Source: CBDCNH01 sp965219015
GTDB taxonomy: Bacteria > Pseudomonadota > Alphaproteobacteria > Rhodobacterales > Rhodobacteraceae
Assembly (NCBI GenBank): GCA_965219015.1
Contig: CBDCNH010000013.1
Span: forward strand, 248,001 to 312,000
Direction: 5' to 3'
Length of the DNA: 64,000 nt
A program made the translations under genes and the position numbers. Each line of letters opens with the position of its first letter. Position 1 is the first letter of the stretch. Below are positions 52,691 to 60,344 of the stretch, one piece after another. The notes under the pieces were generated by a model. The model saw only the letters and a program-made list of their open reading frames with translations. It did no database searches and was not told the origin of the DNA.

Positions 52691-52824
52691 TTTGCGTCCT
52701 GCTGTTCGATCTCGTCCAGGAGGCCCGCAAAGCGTTCTGTGCCGCACGCGGGCAGGGTGCCCAGCGCGGTTCGCAGATATCCGCCGAAGGCGTCAGATCG
52801 GGTTGGCCGGATGTCGTCTTCCAT
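52636..52824 (-). CDS. nepR: NepR-like anti-sigma factor
   Basis: 62 residues. The middle section GGYLRTALGTLPACGTERFAG and LLDEIEQQD fits the two-helix NepR core (LR..Y...P.P.RF..LL..L). NepR binds EcfG and blocks it until PhyR competes. Support also comes from its position directly before ecfG and the EcfG-type promoter pattern 45 bases upstream, giving autoregulation. The protein is short and divergent, so the call rests partly on context. Confidence 0.75.
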   Translation of the reverse strand: MEDDIRPTRSDAFGGYLRTALGTLPACGTERFAGLLDEIEQQDAKWRTMTFQTSRPSIRETR

Positions 52825-52868
52825 TGGGGTCTCTTTCGATGTCCGATCATCCCCCCCAGCCAACACCG

Positions 52869-52893
52869 AACCCGCGCGTCAGGCGGATGTTCC
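52869..52893 (-). promoter_or_regulatory. EcfG-type promoter of nepR-ecfG, GGAAC-N16-GGTT
   Basis: On the minus strand GGAAC (52893-52889) and GTT (52871-52869) are 17 bases apart, one base off the CGTT consensus. The -10 element lies 45 bases before the nepR start, so EcfG is probably autoregulated, as known in related bacteria. Confidence 0.7.
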
Positions 52894-52913
52894 GTTGGCG
52901 AGCGTACCGTCGG

Positions 52914-53954
52914 TCAGCCAGGCGCGGATGCGGCGGCCTCGAGAAAGCCGAGCAGCACCGCCTCGTCGCCATGCAGGCCGCTGAGCTCCACCGGCACTGC
53001 GTCATGCGCGGTCGACGCGTCGCCGGCGAGCGCCACGACGGCGGGATGGATGTAGCTCGTCCGCGCGATGGTCGGCGTGTTGTGGAGCCGTGCGGCGGCA
53101 GCCTCCGCCATCGCCTTGACCGTAGGCTTTTCTTCCGTCCGAGCGACGCTGAAGGCCGCGAGTGTCCCGTTCCAGGTGCGGAACGTCTTCGCCGTGATGC
53201 CCGGCACTTCCGCAAGTCCGGCAAGGTAGGCGTTGACCTGATGCGATCCGACCGCGCGCGCCTCGCCATCGTCGCCGAGCCACGAGATCAGCGTGCGGCC
53301 GGGCAGGTCGCCGATGGCATGCAGGATGCGTTCGAGCCGCCGGTCGCGCAGACGCTGGCGGATCTTCAGCCCGCCCTTGGCGGTGAAGGCCACTCGGATC
53401 TCGCCGCCGGAAAGCCGCACGTGCTGCGGCTTCAGCGTCGTGGCGCCGAACGTGCCGTTCTCCTCGGCGTATTCCGGGTTGCCGACGCGCAGCCCCAGCC
53501 GGTCGATCAGCGCCACGACTGCCGCGATCGCATGTGCCTCGGTCCCCGGCGCGTCGCGCAGATCGCGGGTCATCCGCCGGCGGATGCGTGGCAGGGCGCG
53601 ACCGAAGGCAGGCAACAGCTCGTACTTCTGCCGCGAGCGGAACTCCGTCCAGTCCGGGTGATACCGGTACTGCTTGCGCTTCCGGGCATCGACGCCGGTG
53701 GCGACGAGGTGTCCGTCCTCCCGCGGTGAGATCCAGACGTCCTCGTACGCGGGAGGCACCGCGAGTGACGCGAGGCGCTTGCGCTCGATCTTGTCGCTGA
53801 TCCGCGTGCCGTCGGGGCCGATGTAGGAGAACCCCTTGCCATGCCGGTGCCGCCGGATGCCGGGCTCGCTGTCGGGATAGTACGTCAGCTGCAGGTCACC
53901 CGGAAGCTTGTCGCCCGTGACGAAGGCGACGTCCTCCTTGTCAGCGGGCCTCAT
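52914..53954 (-). CDS. DNA topoisomerase IB (poxvirus/eukaryote-like)
   Basis: 346 residues. The N-terminal domain shows LQLTYYPDSEPGIRRHRHGKGFSYIGPDGTRI, and the catalytic domain KRKQYRYHPDWTEFRSRQKYELLPAFG, LIDRLGLRVGNPEYAEENGTFGATTL and the C-terminal TSYIHPAVV, which holds the active-site tyrosine. Bacterial TopIB relaxes positive and negative supercoils by a 3'-phosphotyrosyl intermediate. The start at 53954 overlaps the yihY end by 14 bases, so the two form one operon. TopIB genes are common in alphaproteobacterial stress islands. Confidence 0.92.
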   Translation of the reverse strand: MRPADKEDVAFVTGDKLPGDLQLTYYPDSEPGIRRHRHGKGFSYIGPDGTRISDKIERKRLASLAVPPAYEDVWISPREDGHLVATGVDARKRKQYRYHPDWTEFRSRQKYELLPAFGRALPRIRRRMTRDLRDAPGTEAHAIAAVVALIDRLGLRVGNPEYAEENGTFGATTLKPQHVRLSGGEIRVAFTAKGGLKIRQRLRDRRLERILHAIGDLPGRTLISWLGDDGEARAVGSHQVNAYLAGLAEVPGITAKTFRTWNGTLAAFSVARTEEKPTVKAMAEAAAARLHNTPTIARTSYIHPAVVALAGDASTAHDAVPVELSGLHGDEAVLLGFLEAAASAPG

Positions 53955-54861
53955 AGTGGTCGGCCACGTAGGCGCCGCGCTGGCCCATCGGCTTGGCCGG
54001 CCCGACGGTCGTGTCGGGCTTGGTCCGCAACTCCAGCTCGGCATTGAGCGCCGCGCCGAGCAGCACGACGTACGCGCTGAGATAGAGCCACATCAGCAAC
54101 GCGATCACGGCGCCGATCGAACCGTAGACCTTGTTGTAGTTGCCGAAATTGGTCAGGTAGACCGAGAAGGCGATCGATACGAGCCCCCAGATCACCACGG
54201 CGAAGATCGCGCCCGGCGTGATCCAGGCAGGCCGTGCCATGCGTCGGTTCGGGCCGTACCGGTAGACGACGCTCACGCCGGTCAGCACGACGAGGGCGGC
54301 GATCACCCATTGCAGCACCGTCAGCACCAGTGCGGCGAGCGCGCCCAAGGGAAACACCGCGAGCACGATCGGCACGACGACGACCGTGGCCAACGCCACG
54401 ACGGCGACCGCCATCAGCGCGAGCGTCAGCCCGAGCGCCGAGATCGCCTCCCGCACGCCGCTCCTGTTGTCCTCCCGGTAGACGGAATTCAGTCCGAGGA
54501 TCAGCGCCCCGACGCCCGAGCGTGCGGTCCAGAGCGCCGCCGTCGTCGAGACCACCGACGTCCAGCCAAGCGTGCTCGAATTGGCTGCGATCAGCGCGTC
54601 GAGCTGGCCCTTGATTAGCGCGAAGGCCTCCGGAGGCACGAAGCCCTGCATCAGCGAAAGCTGCCGCTCGATCACGCTCGGGTCGGAGAAGTAGCCCCAG
54701 AAGGCAATCAGCGCCGCCATCCCGGGGAACACGCCAAGGATCCCGAAGAATGCCACGCCTGCGGCCATCAGGCCGACGTTGCGCTGGCCGAGCGAGTTCC
54801 AGACGCCTTTGAGCGCCTGCCACCAGATACGCCGGTGTGCTCCGGGCCATACCGTCGGCAT
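53941..54861 (-). CDS. YihY/BrkB-family inner-membrane protein
   Basis: 306 residues. Six membrane segments; the family hallmarks are NVGLMAAGVAFFGILGVFPGMAALIAFWGYFSDP near the start, GLNSVYRE in the middle and GSIGAVIALLMWLYLSAYVVLLGAALNAELE near the end. Despite the old annotation as ribonuclease BN, these are membrane proteins of unknown transport or structural function. The ATG at 54861 or a GTG at 54885 may start it; neither has a clear ribosome site. It lies between the DUF2945 gene and topoisomerase IB in one direction. Confidence 0.87.
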   Translation of the reverse strand: MPTVWPGAHRRIWWQALKGVWNSLGQRNVGLMAAGVAFFGILGVFPGMAALIAFWGYFSDPSVIERQLSLMQGFVPPEAFALIKGQLDALIAANSSTLGWTSVVSTTAALWTARSGVGALILGLNSVYREDNRSGVREAISALGLTLALMAVAVVALATVVVVPIVLAVFPLGALAALVLTVLQWVIAALVVLTGVSVVYRYGPNRRMARPAWITPGAIFAVVIWGLVSIAFSVYLTNFGNYNKVYGSIGAVIALLMWLYLSAYVVLLGAALNAELELRTKPDTTVGPAKPMGQRGAYVADHYEAR

Positions 54862-54895
54862 CGTCAGCGAAACCGTCGCCGGCACGCCGCAACGG

Positions 54896-55111
54896 TCAGG
54901 CCTTGTCCAGTTCGCTCTCCGATTTCAGCACCCTGTCGCCATCGTCTTGCTCGATTTCGTAGGCCGGCTCGTCGTCCGAGGCGTTGCGCGTGATCTCCGA
55001 GCCCTTGATCTTTCGGGTCACCTTCTCGGTGAAGCGCTCGACGATCTTGCCTTCCGCCGTCCCCTTGCCCCAGGTCCAGCTCACTTTCTCGCCCTTGCGG
55101 AATTTCGACAT
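54896..55111 (-). CDS. DUF2945 (hypervirulence-associated TUDOR-like) small protein
   Basis: 71 residues with the compact pattern KFRKGEKVSWTWGKGTAEGKI and a strand-rich remainder ending DDGDRVLKSESELDKA, matching the DUF2945/HVA TUDOR-like family. GGGAG lies about 8 bases before the ATG. An EcfG-type promoter pattern sits 30 bases upstream of the start. It leads a minus-strand series DUF2945-yihY-topIB. Function unknown; proteins like it are often found in stress-linked loci. Confidence 0.85.
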   Translation of the reverse strand: MSKFRKGEKVSWTWGKGTAEGKIVERFTEKVTRKIKGSEITRNASDDEPAYEIEQDDGDRVLKSESELDKA

Positions 55112-55140
55112 GCGCCATCTCCCAGCTACCTTGCCGCGAC

Positions 55141-55165
55141 AACCCGGCCTCGGCAACCGGGTTCC
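55141..55165 (-). promoter_or_regulatory. EcfG-type promoter, GGAAC-N16-GGTT
   Basis: On the minus strand GGAAC (55165-55161) and GTT (55143-55141) are exactly 17 bases apart. It lies 30 bases upstream of the DUF2945 gene start and could drive DUF2945, yihY and topoisomerase IB together. Confidence 0.7.
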
Positions 55166-55198
55166 GCGGTCCCGGTGCGGCGCTTTCGACGCGTGCGG

Positions 55199-55462
55199 TC
55201 AGTGCGTCCGCAACGCTTCGATCAGCCCCGCCTTGTTCAGCTTCGAGCGTCCGTCGATGCCGATCTCGGCCGCGCGCTTCCGAAGTTCTGCAACGGTCCA
55301 GTCCTGGTAGGGACGCGCCTCGCCGCCCTTCTTCTCGGGCTCACGTTCCGGATCGGCGCTGGCGTTTGCGATGCGGGCCGCCGCTTCCTTCGACAAGCCC
55401 TTGTCGCGGAGCGCCTCGTAGCGCGCGCCGTCCTTGATCTGCGGGCCGTGGTCCTTCGACAT
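55199..55462 (-). CDS. Small DUF7218-like protein with Rho-N/SAP-type C-terminus
   Basis: 87 residues. The N-terminal part (KDHGPQIKDGARYEALRDKGLSKEAAARIAN) matches small stress-associated proteins annotated DUF7218; the C-terminal part (WTVAELRKRAAEIGIDGRSKLNKAGLIEALR) is a Rho-N/SAP helix-extended-helix nucleic-acid-binding motif. GGAGG lies 8 bases before the ATG. A long leader with a 12-bp hairpin and a more distant EcfG-type pattern lies upstream. Probably a DNA- or RNA-binding stress protein; no experimental role is known to me. Confidence 0.82.
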   Translation of the reverse strand: MSKDHGPQIKDGARYEALRDKGLSKEAAARIANASADPEREPEKKGGEARPYQDWTVAELRKRAAEIGIDGRSKLNKAGLIEALRTH

Positions 55463-55494
55463 GGCGTGATCCTCCGGCTGCCCTCGCCTTGGTT

Positions 55495-55522
55495 GGTCGC
55501 GAAGGGTTTCCCCTTCGCGACC
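55495..55522. promoter_or_regulatory. Perfect 12-bp hairpin in the leader region
   Basis: GGTCGCGAAGGG and its exact complement CCCTTCGCGACC flank a TTTC loop. There is no T-run on either side, so it is not a classic terminator. It lies 33-60 bases upstream of the DUF7218-like start and would sit in the mRNA leader if the site at 55653-55677 is used. It could be an mRNA-stabilising structure or a protein site. Confidence 0.55.
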
Positions 55523-55652
55523 GCCGAATGTGCTTAAAGCCGCCGCGGCATCTCCCGGGGAAAGGTTCGCCGCGGTTCCGTCGCCGGACATCCGAAGAAA
55601 CCTGGCCGCCGCTTGAGGGGAGGAGCGCATCTGCGGCCGGTTTCATGGCCAC

Positions 55653-55677
55653 AACCGGAAGGCTGCAATTCGGTTCC
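55653..55677 (-). promoter_or_regulatory. Possible EcfG-type promoter, GGAAC-N16-GGTT
   Basis: On the minus strand GGAAC (55677-55673) and GTT (55655-55653) are 17 bases apart. The nearest gene in this direction is the DUF7218-like gene, 191 bases away, so a long leader would be needed. Less certain than the other four sites. Confidence 0.45.
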
Positions 55678-55740
55678 GGCGGGATTTACGATGGCGTGCG
55701 AGCGTACGCCGGCCGAAGTCCTCTCGTGCAGCTTGCCTTC

Positions 55741-55783
55741 GCGGCCGCTGCGCGGCAGGGTTTGCGGCCACTGCGCGGCAGGG
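55741..55783. repeat. Two-copy 20-bp direct repeat
   Basis: A 20-base GC-rich unit at 55741-55760 recurs at 55764-55783 with one mismatch, separated by TTT, just upstream of the FNT gene. It could be a simple slippage duplication or paired binding sites. Confidence 0.6.
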
Positions 55784-55806
55784 AAGCTGTGCACGCGGAG
55801 GGGGCG

Positions 55807-56673
55807 ATGGACGGCGAGAAGGAACAACGTCGGAGCAGTTCGGGCGGGGATCAAGGCGCCCACTCCCACCACGAAGAGCACTCCGTCGAGGACGCGACCA
55901 AGCTTCAGGCGCGGCTGGTCTATGAGGTGATCCGGCGCGAGGGCGAGGATGAACTCGCCCGGCCGCTCCTGTCGCTTGCCTATTCCGGTCTGGCGGCCGG
56001 TCTGATGATCAGCTTCTCCGTCGTCGCCGAGGGCGTGCTTCGCGCCTACCTGCCGGACGCGGACTGGTCGTATCTGGTCGAGAACCTGGGCTACTCCGTC
56101 GGCTTCCTGGTCGTGATCCTCGGCCGGATGCAGCTCTTTACCGAGAACACGATCACCAGCGTGCTGCCCCTGATGAGCCGGCCTTCGCTGACGAAGTTCC
56201 GCGATGTCGCTCGGCTCTGGGCCGTGGTGCTGGCGGCCAACCTGGCGGGCGCGGTCATCGCGGCGAGCTTCATCGTCTACGGCAACGCCTTCGAGGGCGT
56301 CGTGATGGGCGCGATCGTCGATCTGTCGCATCACGCCATCGAGCCGGGGCCCTGGCTCCTGTTCTGGAAAGCGGTGCCGGCGGGCGTGCTCGTGGCGGCG
56401 ATCGTCTGGATGATGCCGAGTTGCGAGGGCAACGAGTTCAGCATGATCCTCGCCTTCACCTGGCTCATCGCCGCGGGCGGCTTCGCGCATATCGTGGCGG
56501 GCTCGGTCGAGGCGTCGATCCTGGTGCTGCGCGGCGAGCTTGGCGTCGGAGAGGCACTCTCCGGGTTCACGCTGCCGGTGCTCGCCGGCAACATCGTCGG
56601 CGGCACGCTGGTATTTGCCCTGCTCGCCTGGGGCCAAGTCCATGCCGAACTCGCCCGCGTCGACGATGCCTGA
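55807..56673 (+). CDS. Formate/nitrite transporter family (FNT) channel
   Basis: 288 residues from the ATG at 55807 (GGAGG 6-10 bases upstream). A hydrophilic, histidine-bearing N-terminus (SHHEEHS) precedes six membrane segments starting SLAYSGLAAGLMISFSVVAEG; LFTENTITSVLP and FWKAVPAGVLVAAIVWMMPS are typical of FNT proteins, especially the YfdC-like branch. FNT channels pass small monovalent anions; the substrate here is not determined. A longer frame from 55489 has no homologous extension. It overlaps the next gene by 8 bases. Confidence 0.88.
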   Translation: MDGEKEQRRSSSGGDQGAHSHHEEHSVEDATKLQARLVYEVIRREGEDELARPLLSLAYSGLAAGLMISFSVVAEGVLRAYLPDADWSYLVENLGYSVGFLVVILGRMQLFTENTITSVLPLMSRPSLTKFRDVARLWAVVLAANLAGAVIAASFIVYGNAFEGVVMGAIVDLSHHAIEPGPWLLFWKAVPAGVLVAAIVWMMPSCEGNEFSMILAFTWLIAAGGFAHIVAGSVEASILVLRGELGVGEALSGFTLPVLAGNIVGGTLVFALLAWGQVHAELARVDDA

Positions 56674-57562
56674 CATCTGCGTGGTGATGAACGCGGGCTC
56701 GGGAAGCCGGAAGCGCGAGGAGAAGCTCGCGGGCCTGCGCGCGGCATTCGACGCCTGGCCCGGCCGGTTCGAGCTGCGGCCCACCGAGGGCAAGACCCTC
56801 GAGGCCGAGACGGACCGTGCCGTCGCCGACGGGTTCGAGACGATCGTGGCGGCCGGGGGCGACGGCACGATCTGCGCCGTCGCGGGTCGGCTTCGCGGCA
56901 CCGGGCGGACGATGGGCGTGATCCCGCTTGGCACGTTCAACTATTTCGCCCGCTCGCTCGGCCTGCCGGAAGACCTGACCGAAGCGGTTGCGACCATCGT
57001 CGAGGGCGAGGCGCATCCGGCGCGCATCGGCCTCGTCAACGATCGGACGTTCCTCAACAACGCGAGCATCGGCGCCTATCCGGCCATCCTCGAGACCCGC
57101 GAGGACATCTATCGCCGCTACGGCCGCAGCCGGGTCGCGGCGTACTGGTCGGTCCTGCTGACCCTCGCGCGCCTCGGTACGCCCATGCGGCTCGCCGTCA
57201 CCGTGGACGGCAGGCGGGAGGATTTCCGCACCCCGCTCGCCTTCATCGTCAACAACGCATTTCAGCTCGAGCAGCTTGGTCTCGAGGGTGCCGAGCGTAT
57301 CCGGGAGGGCGACTTCGCCTTGTTCGTCGCGCCCGACGACGGCCGGATCGGGATGGTGCGCCATGCCCTCGGGCTTGCGACAGGCAACCTGAAGCCCGGG
57401 CGCGACTACATCTTCCGGAACGGGCGCGAGATCGAGATCGCATCCCGCCGGCCCGCCCGGCTCGTCGCCCGCGATGGCGAGCGCGAGCGGCTGGCGTCCC
57501 CCTACCGCTTCAGCATCCTCGACGACGCGCTTTCCGTCATGGCGCCGCGGAGCACGGCGTGA
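56666..57562 (+). CDS. Diacylglycerol/lipid kinase family protein
   Basis: 298 residues. The nucleotide-binding signature AAGGDGTICAVAGRL lies at about 65-79, and the phosphate-binding MGVIPLGTFNYFARSLGLP near 90-108, as in YegS/DagK-type lipid kinases. The C-terminal half is the beta-sandwich domain (FLNNASIGAYP, FIVNNAFQL). Members phosphorylate diacylglycerol or related lipids at the inner membrane. The start overlaps the FNT stop by 8 bases and the stop overlaps the next start as GTGA, so the three genes form one unit. Confidence 0.88.
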   Translation: MPDICVVMNAGSGSRKREEKLAGLRAAFDAWPGRFELRPTEGKTLEAETDRAVADGFETIVAAGGDGTICAVAGRLRGTGRTMGVIPLGTFNYFARSLGLPEDLTEAVATIVEGEAHPARIGLVNDRTFLNNASIGAYPAILETREDIYRRYGRSRVAAYWSVLLTLARLGTPMRLAVTVDGRREDFRTPLAFIVNNAFQLEQLGLEGAERIREGDFALFVAPDDGRIGMVRHALGLATGNLKPGRDYIFRNGREIEIASRRPARLVARDGERERLASPYRFSILDDALSVMAPRSTA

Positions 57563-58362
57563 CGCGGCGGATCGTCCACCTGTCGGACCTCCATTTCGGC
57601 CGCGACCGGCCCGAGCTCGTCGGCCCGCTGCTCGAGACGGTCAACGCGATGGCGCCCGACCTCGTGGCGATCTCGGGCGACATGACCCAGCGCGCGCGGC
57701 CTCGGGAATACCGTGATGCGCGCCGCTTCATCGACGGCATCGTGCCACCCGTCCTCGTGGTGCCCGGCAACCACGACGTGCCGCTCGACAATCTCTTCAT
57801 GCGGCTTCTGCTGCCGTGGAAGCGCTATGGTCGCGCGATTTCCCGCGACCGCCATCCGGTGTTCCGCGACGCCGAGATGACCGTGATCGGGCTCAACACC
57901 GTCACGCCCTGGAGCTGGCAGCGCGGCCGGCTGTCGCGCCGCGCGCTGGCGCGGGCCTGCGCCGCCTTCGCGCCGCTCGAGACGCCGCGCATCCGCATCG
58001 TCGTGGCGCATCACCCGATGGAGCATGCGCCGGGCGAGAAGAAGGAGCTGATGCACGGCGCCCGCCGGGCCGTCGAGGAGCTCTCGGGCTGCGGCGCCGA
58101 TGCCGTGCTCTCGGGGCATCTCCACAGCTGGCGCGCCGACGCGTTCGCCGCCATCCCCGGTCATCGCGCGGCGCTGCAGATCCACGCCGGCACCGGGCTC
58201 TCGACCCGCGTGCGCGGCGAGGAGAACGACTTCAACCTGCTGACCTGCACGCCCGACCGCATCACCGTCGCGCGCCATGCGGCGGGCGAAGGGGCGGCGG
58301 CGTTCGCGGTCGTCGGCGAGGTATCCTTCGACCGCACCGCGCACGGCTGGGCGCCCGCCTGA
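57559..58362 (+). CDS. Calcineurin-like metallophosphoesterase
   Basis: 267 residues from a GTG. The metal-binding motifs are in order: HLSDLHFG (about 7-14), SGDMTQRA (near 40), VPGNHDVPL (near 70), VAHHPMEH (near 150) and SGHLHSW (near 190). It resembles class III cAMP phosphodiesterase/Icc-type and related esterases; the substrate cannot be told. Co-transcribed with the lipid kinase, so a phospholipid-related substrate is one possibility. It ends 3 bases before the convergent ABC gene. Confidence 0.87.
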   Translation: MTRRIVHLSDLHFGRDRPELVGPLLETVNAMAPDLVAISGDMTQRARPREYRDARRFIDGIVPPVLVVPGNHDVPLDNLFMRLLLPWKRYGRAISRDRHPVFRDAEMTVIGLNTVTPWSWQRGRLSRRALARACAAFAPLETPRIRIVVAHHPMEHAPGEKKELMHGARRAVEELSGCGADAVLSGHLHSWRADAFAAIPGHRAALQIHAGTGLSTRVRGEENDFNLLTCTPDRITVARHAAGEGAAAFAVVGEVSFDRTAHGWAPA

Positions 58363-58365
58363 GCC

Positions 58366-59349
58366 TCACCCCACGCGGTCCATCCCGAACGGAAAGTGGC
58401 ACGCGACCGAGCGGCCGTCCGGGAGCGGCGCAAGGCGGGGGCGTTCGGCCCGGCAGAGGTCGGCGGCGATCGGGCATCGGGTGACGAACTTGCAGCCCGC
58501 GGGCGGGTTCGCCGCGCTGGGGATCTCGCCCGTCAGCACGATGCGCTGCCGCCGCGCCGCGACCCGCGGCACCGGGATCGCCGAGATCAGGGCCTTGGTG
58601 TAGGGGTGCGCGGGGTGCTCGAACACCGGGTCCGTCGCGCCGGTCTCGAGGATCGAGCCGAGGTACATGATCGCCACACGTGTCGAGACCTGCCGCACCA
58701 CGCCGAGGTCGTGCGCGATGAACACGTAGGTGAGGTCGAGCCGGTCGCGCAGGTCCGCGAAGAGGTTCACCACCTGCGCCTGCACCGACACGTCGAGCGC
58801 CGACACCGGCTCGTCCGCGACGATGAGGTCGGGCTCCATCGCGAGCGCGCGGGCGATGCCGATGCGTTGCCGCTGGCCGCCGGAGAATTCGTGCGGAAAC
58901 CGCGCGAGGGCCGTGGCAGGCAGGCCCACGAGCTCCATCAGCTCCCCCAGCCGCGCCGCGATGGCGGTGCCCCTGCGGATGCGGTGGACGCTGAGCGGCT
59001 CGGCGAGGATATCGCCGACCCGGCGCTGCGGGTTCAGCGACGAGGCGGGATCCTGGAAGATCATCTGCACCCGCCGCCGGAACGGCCGGAGCGCGCGCCG
59101 CCCAAGATGCGTCACGTCCGTGCCGTCGAAGGCGATGCGCCCGCCGTCCGGCTCCTGCAACCGCACGAGGCACCGCCCGAGCGTCGATTTCCCTGACCCC
59201 GACTCGCCGACGAGCCCCAGCGTCTCGCCTCGTGCGACCGACAGATCGACGCCGTCGACCGCGCGCAGGCTGTGCCCGCTGCCGGGGATCCAGTTGCGCC
59301 CGACCGTGAACACCCTCTCGACCGCGCGCGCCTCGAGAAGCGGCGTCAC
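58366..59349 (-). CDS. Peptide ABC transporter ATP-binding protein (DppF-like)
   Basis: 327 residues from a GTG overlapping the previous stop. Walker A GESGSGKST, Q-loop MIFQDPASSLNPQ, signature FSGGQRQRIGIARAL and Walker B LIVADEPVSALD are intact. Unlike the first transporter's ATPases it retains the C-terminal oligopeptide region with cysteines (GCKFVTRCPIAADLC and ACHF), which in DppD/OppF-type proteins can hold an iron-sulfur cluster. Last gene of the second peptide importer. Confidence 0.92.
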   Translation of the reverse strand: MTPLLEARAVERVFTVGRNWIPGSGHSLRAVDGVDLSVARGETLGLVGESGSGKSTLGRCLVRLQEPDGGRIAFDGTDVTHLGRRALRPFRRRVQMIFQDPASSLNPQRRVGDILAEPLSVHRIRRGTAIAARLGELMELVGLPATALARFPHEFSGGQRQRIGIARALAMEPDLIVADEPVSALDVSVQAQVVNLFADLRDRLDLTYVFIAHDLGVVRQVSTRVAIMYLGSILETGATDPVFEHPAHPYTKALISAIPVPRVAARRQRIVLTGEIPSAANPPAGCKFVTRCPIAADLCRAERPRLAPLPDGRSVACHFPFGMDRVG

Positions 59350-60344
59350 GCGGTCGCTTCCACGGGTCGAGCGACCCTGCGCCCGGTTGCGTCGAGAAAG
59401 CACAGCGCCCGGTGGCCGCCCGCCTCGCGGAGCGGCGGCGGCGTGTGGCACACGTCCATCGCGGCCGGGCAGCGGGCCACGAACGCGCAGCCCGGCAGCG
59501 GCTTGCCCGCCGGCGGCGGCATCCCCGGGATGGAGGCGAGCCGGGCGGGCCGGGCGCCGGTGAGCGGCGGGATCGAGTCGAGGAGCCCCCAGGTGTAGGG
59601 ATGGAACGGATCGTCGAACACGTCCGCCGCCGTCCCGGTCTCGACGATGCGGCCCGCGTACATCACCGCCACCCGGTCGGCCATCTCGGCGACGACGCCC
59701 ATGTCGTGCGTCACCAGCACCACCGCCGTCCCGTGCCCCGCGCCGAACTCGCGCAGGAGGTCGAGAACCTGCGCCTGCACCGTGGTGTCGAGCGCGGTCG
59801 TCGGCTCGTCGGCGATGAGCAGCGCCGGCCGGCACGACAGCGCCATCGCGATCACCGCCCGCTGCCGCATCCCGCCCGAGAGCTCGTGCGGATAGCGGCG
59901 GATCGCCTCCTCCGGCGCGGGGATGCCCACGTCGCGCAGCAGCTCCACCGCCCGGCCGCTCGCCGCCCTCCGCGACACCGCCTCGTGCGCGCGGATCTGC
60001 TCGGCGATCTGGTCGCCGATGGTCAGCACCGGGGTCATCGCGGTCATCGGATCCTGCGAGATGAGCGCCACGTCGCGGCCTCGGATGCGGCGGAGCTCCC
60101 GCGGCGCGAGGTCGAGCAGCGACGCGCCGCGGAACCGCGCCTGCCCCCGCACCCGCGCGGCCCGCCGGTCGAGAAGCCCGAGGAGCGCCATCAGCGTGAC
60201 CGACTTCCCCGAGCCCGACTCGCCCACGATGGCGAGCACCTCGCCGGGCGCCACCTCGAACGACACGTCATGGACGGCGGCGACGGCACCGCCCTCGGTC
60301 AGGAAGCTGACGCCGAGCCCTTCGACCTCGAGAAGCGCCGTCAT
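59346..60344 (-). CDS. Peptide ABC transporter ATP-binding protein (DppD-like)
   Basis: 332 residues. Walker A GESGSGKSV, Q-loop LISQDPMTAMTPV, signature LSGGMRQRAVIAMAL and Walker B LLIADEPTTALD are present, with the cysteine-bearing C-terminal region GCAFVARCPAAMDVC. Standard DppD length. ATGA and GTGA overlaps with its neighbours show tight coupling to the permeases and the second ATPase. Confidence 0.92.
   Translation of the reverse strand: MTALLEVEGLGVSFLTEGGAVAAVHDVSFEVAPGEVLAIVGESGSGKSVTLMALLGLLDRRAARVRGQARFRGASLLDLAPRELRRIRGRDVALISQDPMTAMTPVLTIGDQIAEQIRAHEAVSRRAASGRAVELLRDVGIPAPEEAIRRYPHELSGGMRQRAVIAMALSCRPALLIADEPTTALDTTVQAQVLDLLREFGAGHGTAVVLVTHDMGVVAEMADRVAVMYAGRIVETGTAADVFDDPFHPYTWGLLDSIPPLTGARPARLASIPGMPPPAGKPLPGCAFVARCPAAMDVCHTPPPLREAGGHRALCFLDATGRRVARPVEATA

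Larger units (their letters stand above)
55463..55806. other. 344-base divergent intergenic region
   Basis: Between the DUF7218-like gene and the FNT transporter gene. It holds a perfect hairpin (55495-55522), an EcfG-type pattern facing left (55653-55677) and a 23-base-period direct repeat (55741-55783). No credible small gene was found; frames crossing it have no ribosome sites or family features. Confidence 0.6.

Noticed and set aside
55541..55806. EcfG promoter for the FNT gene
   Set aside because: No GGAAC is present on the plus strand in this gap; the GGAAC copies there face left.
54896..58362. A horizontally acquired island around the FNT and topoisomerase genes
   Set aside because: Base composition looks like the neighbours, and no integrase, transposase, tRNA boundary or direct repeats frame the region.
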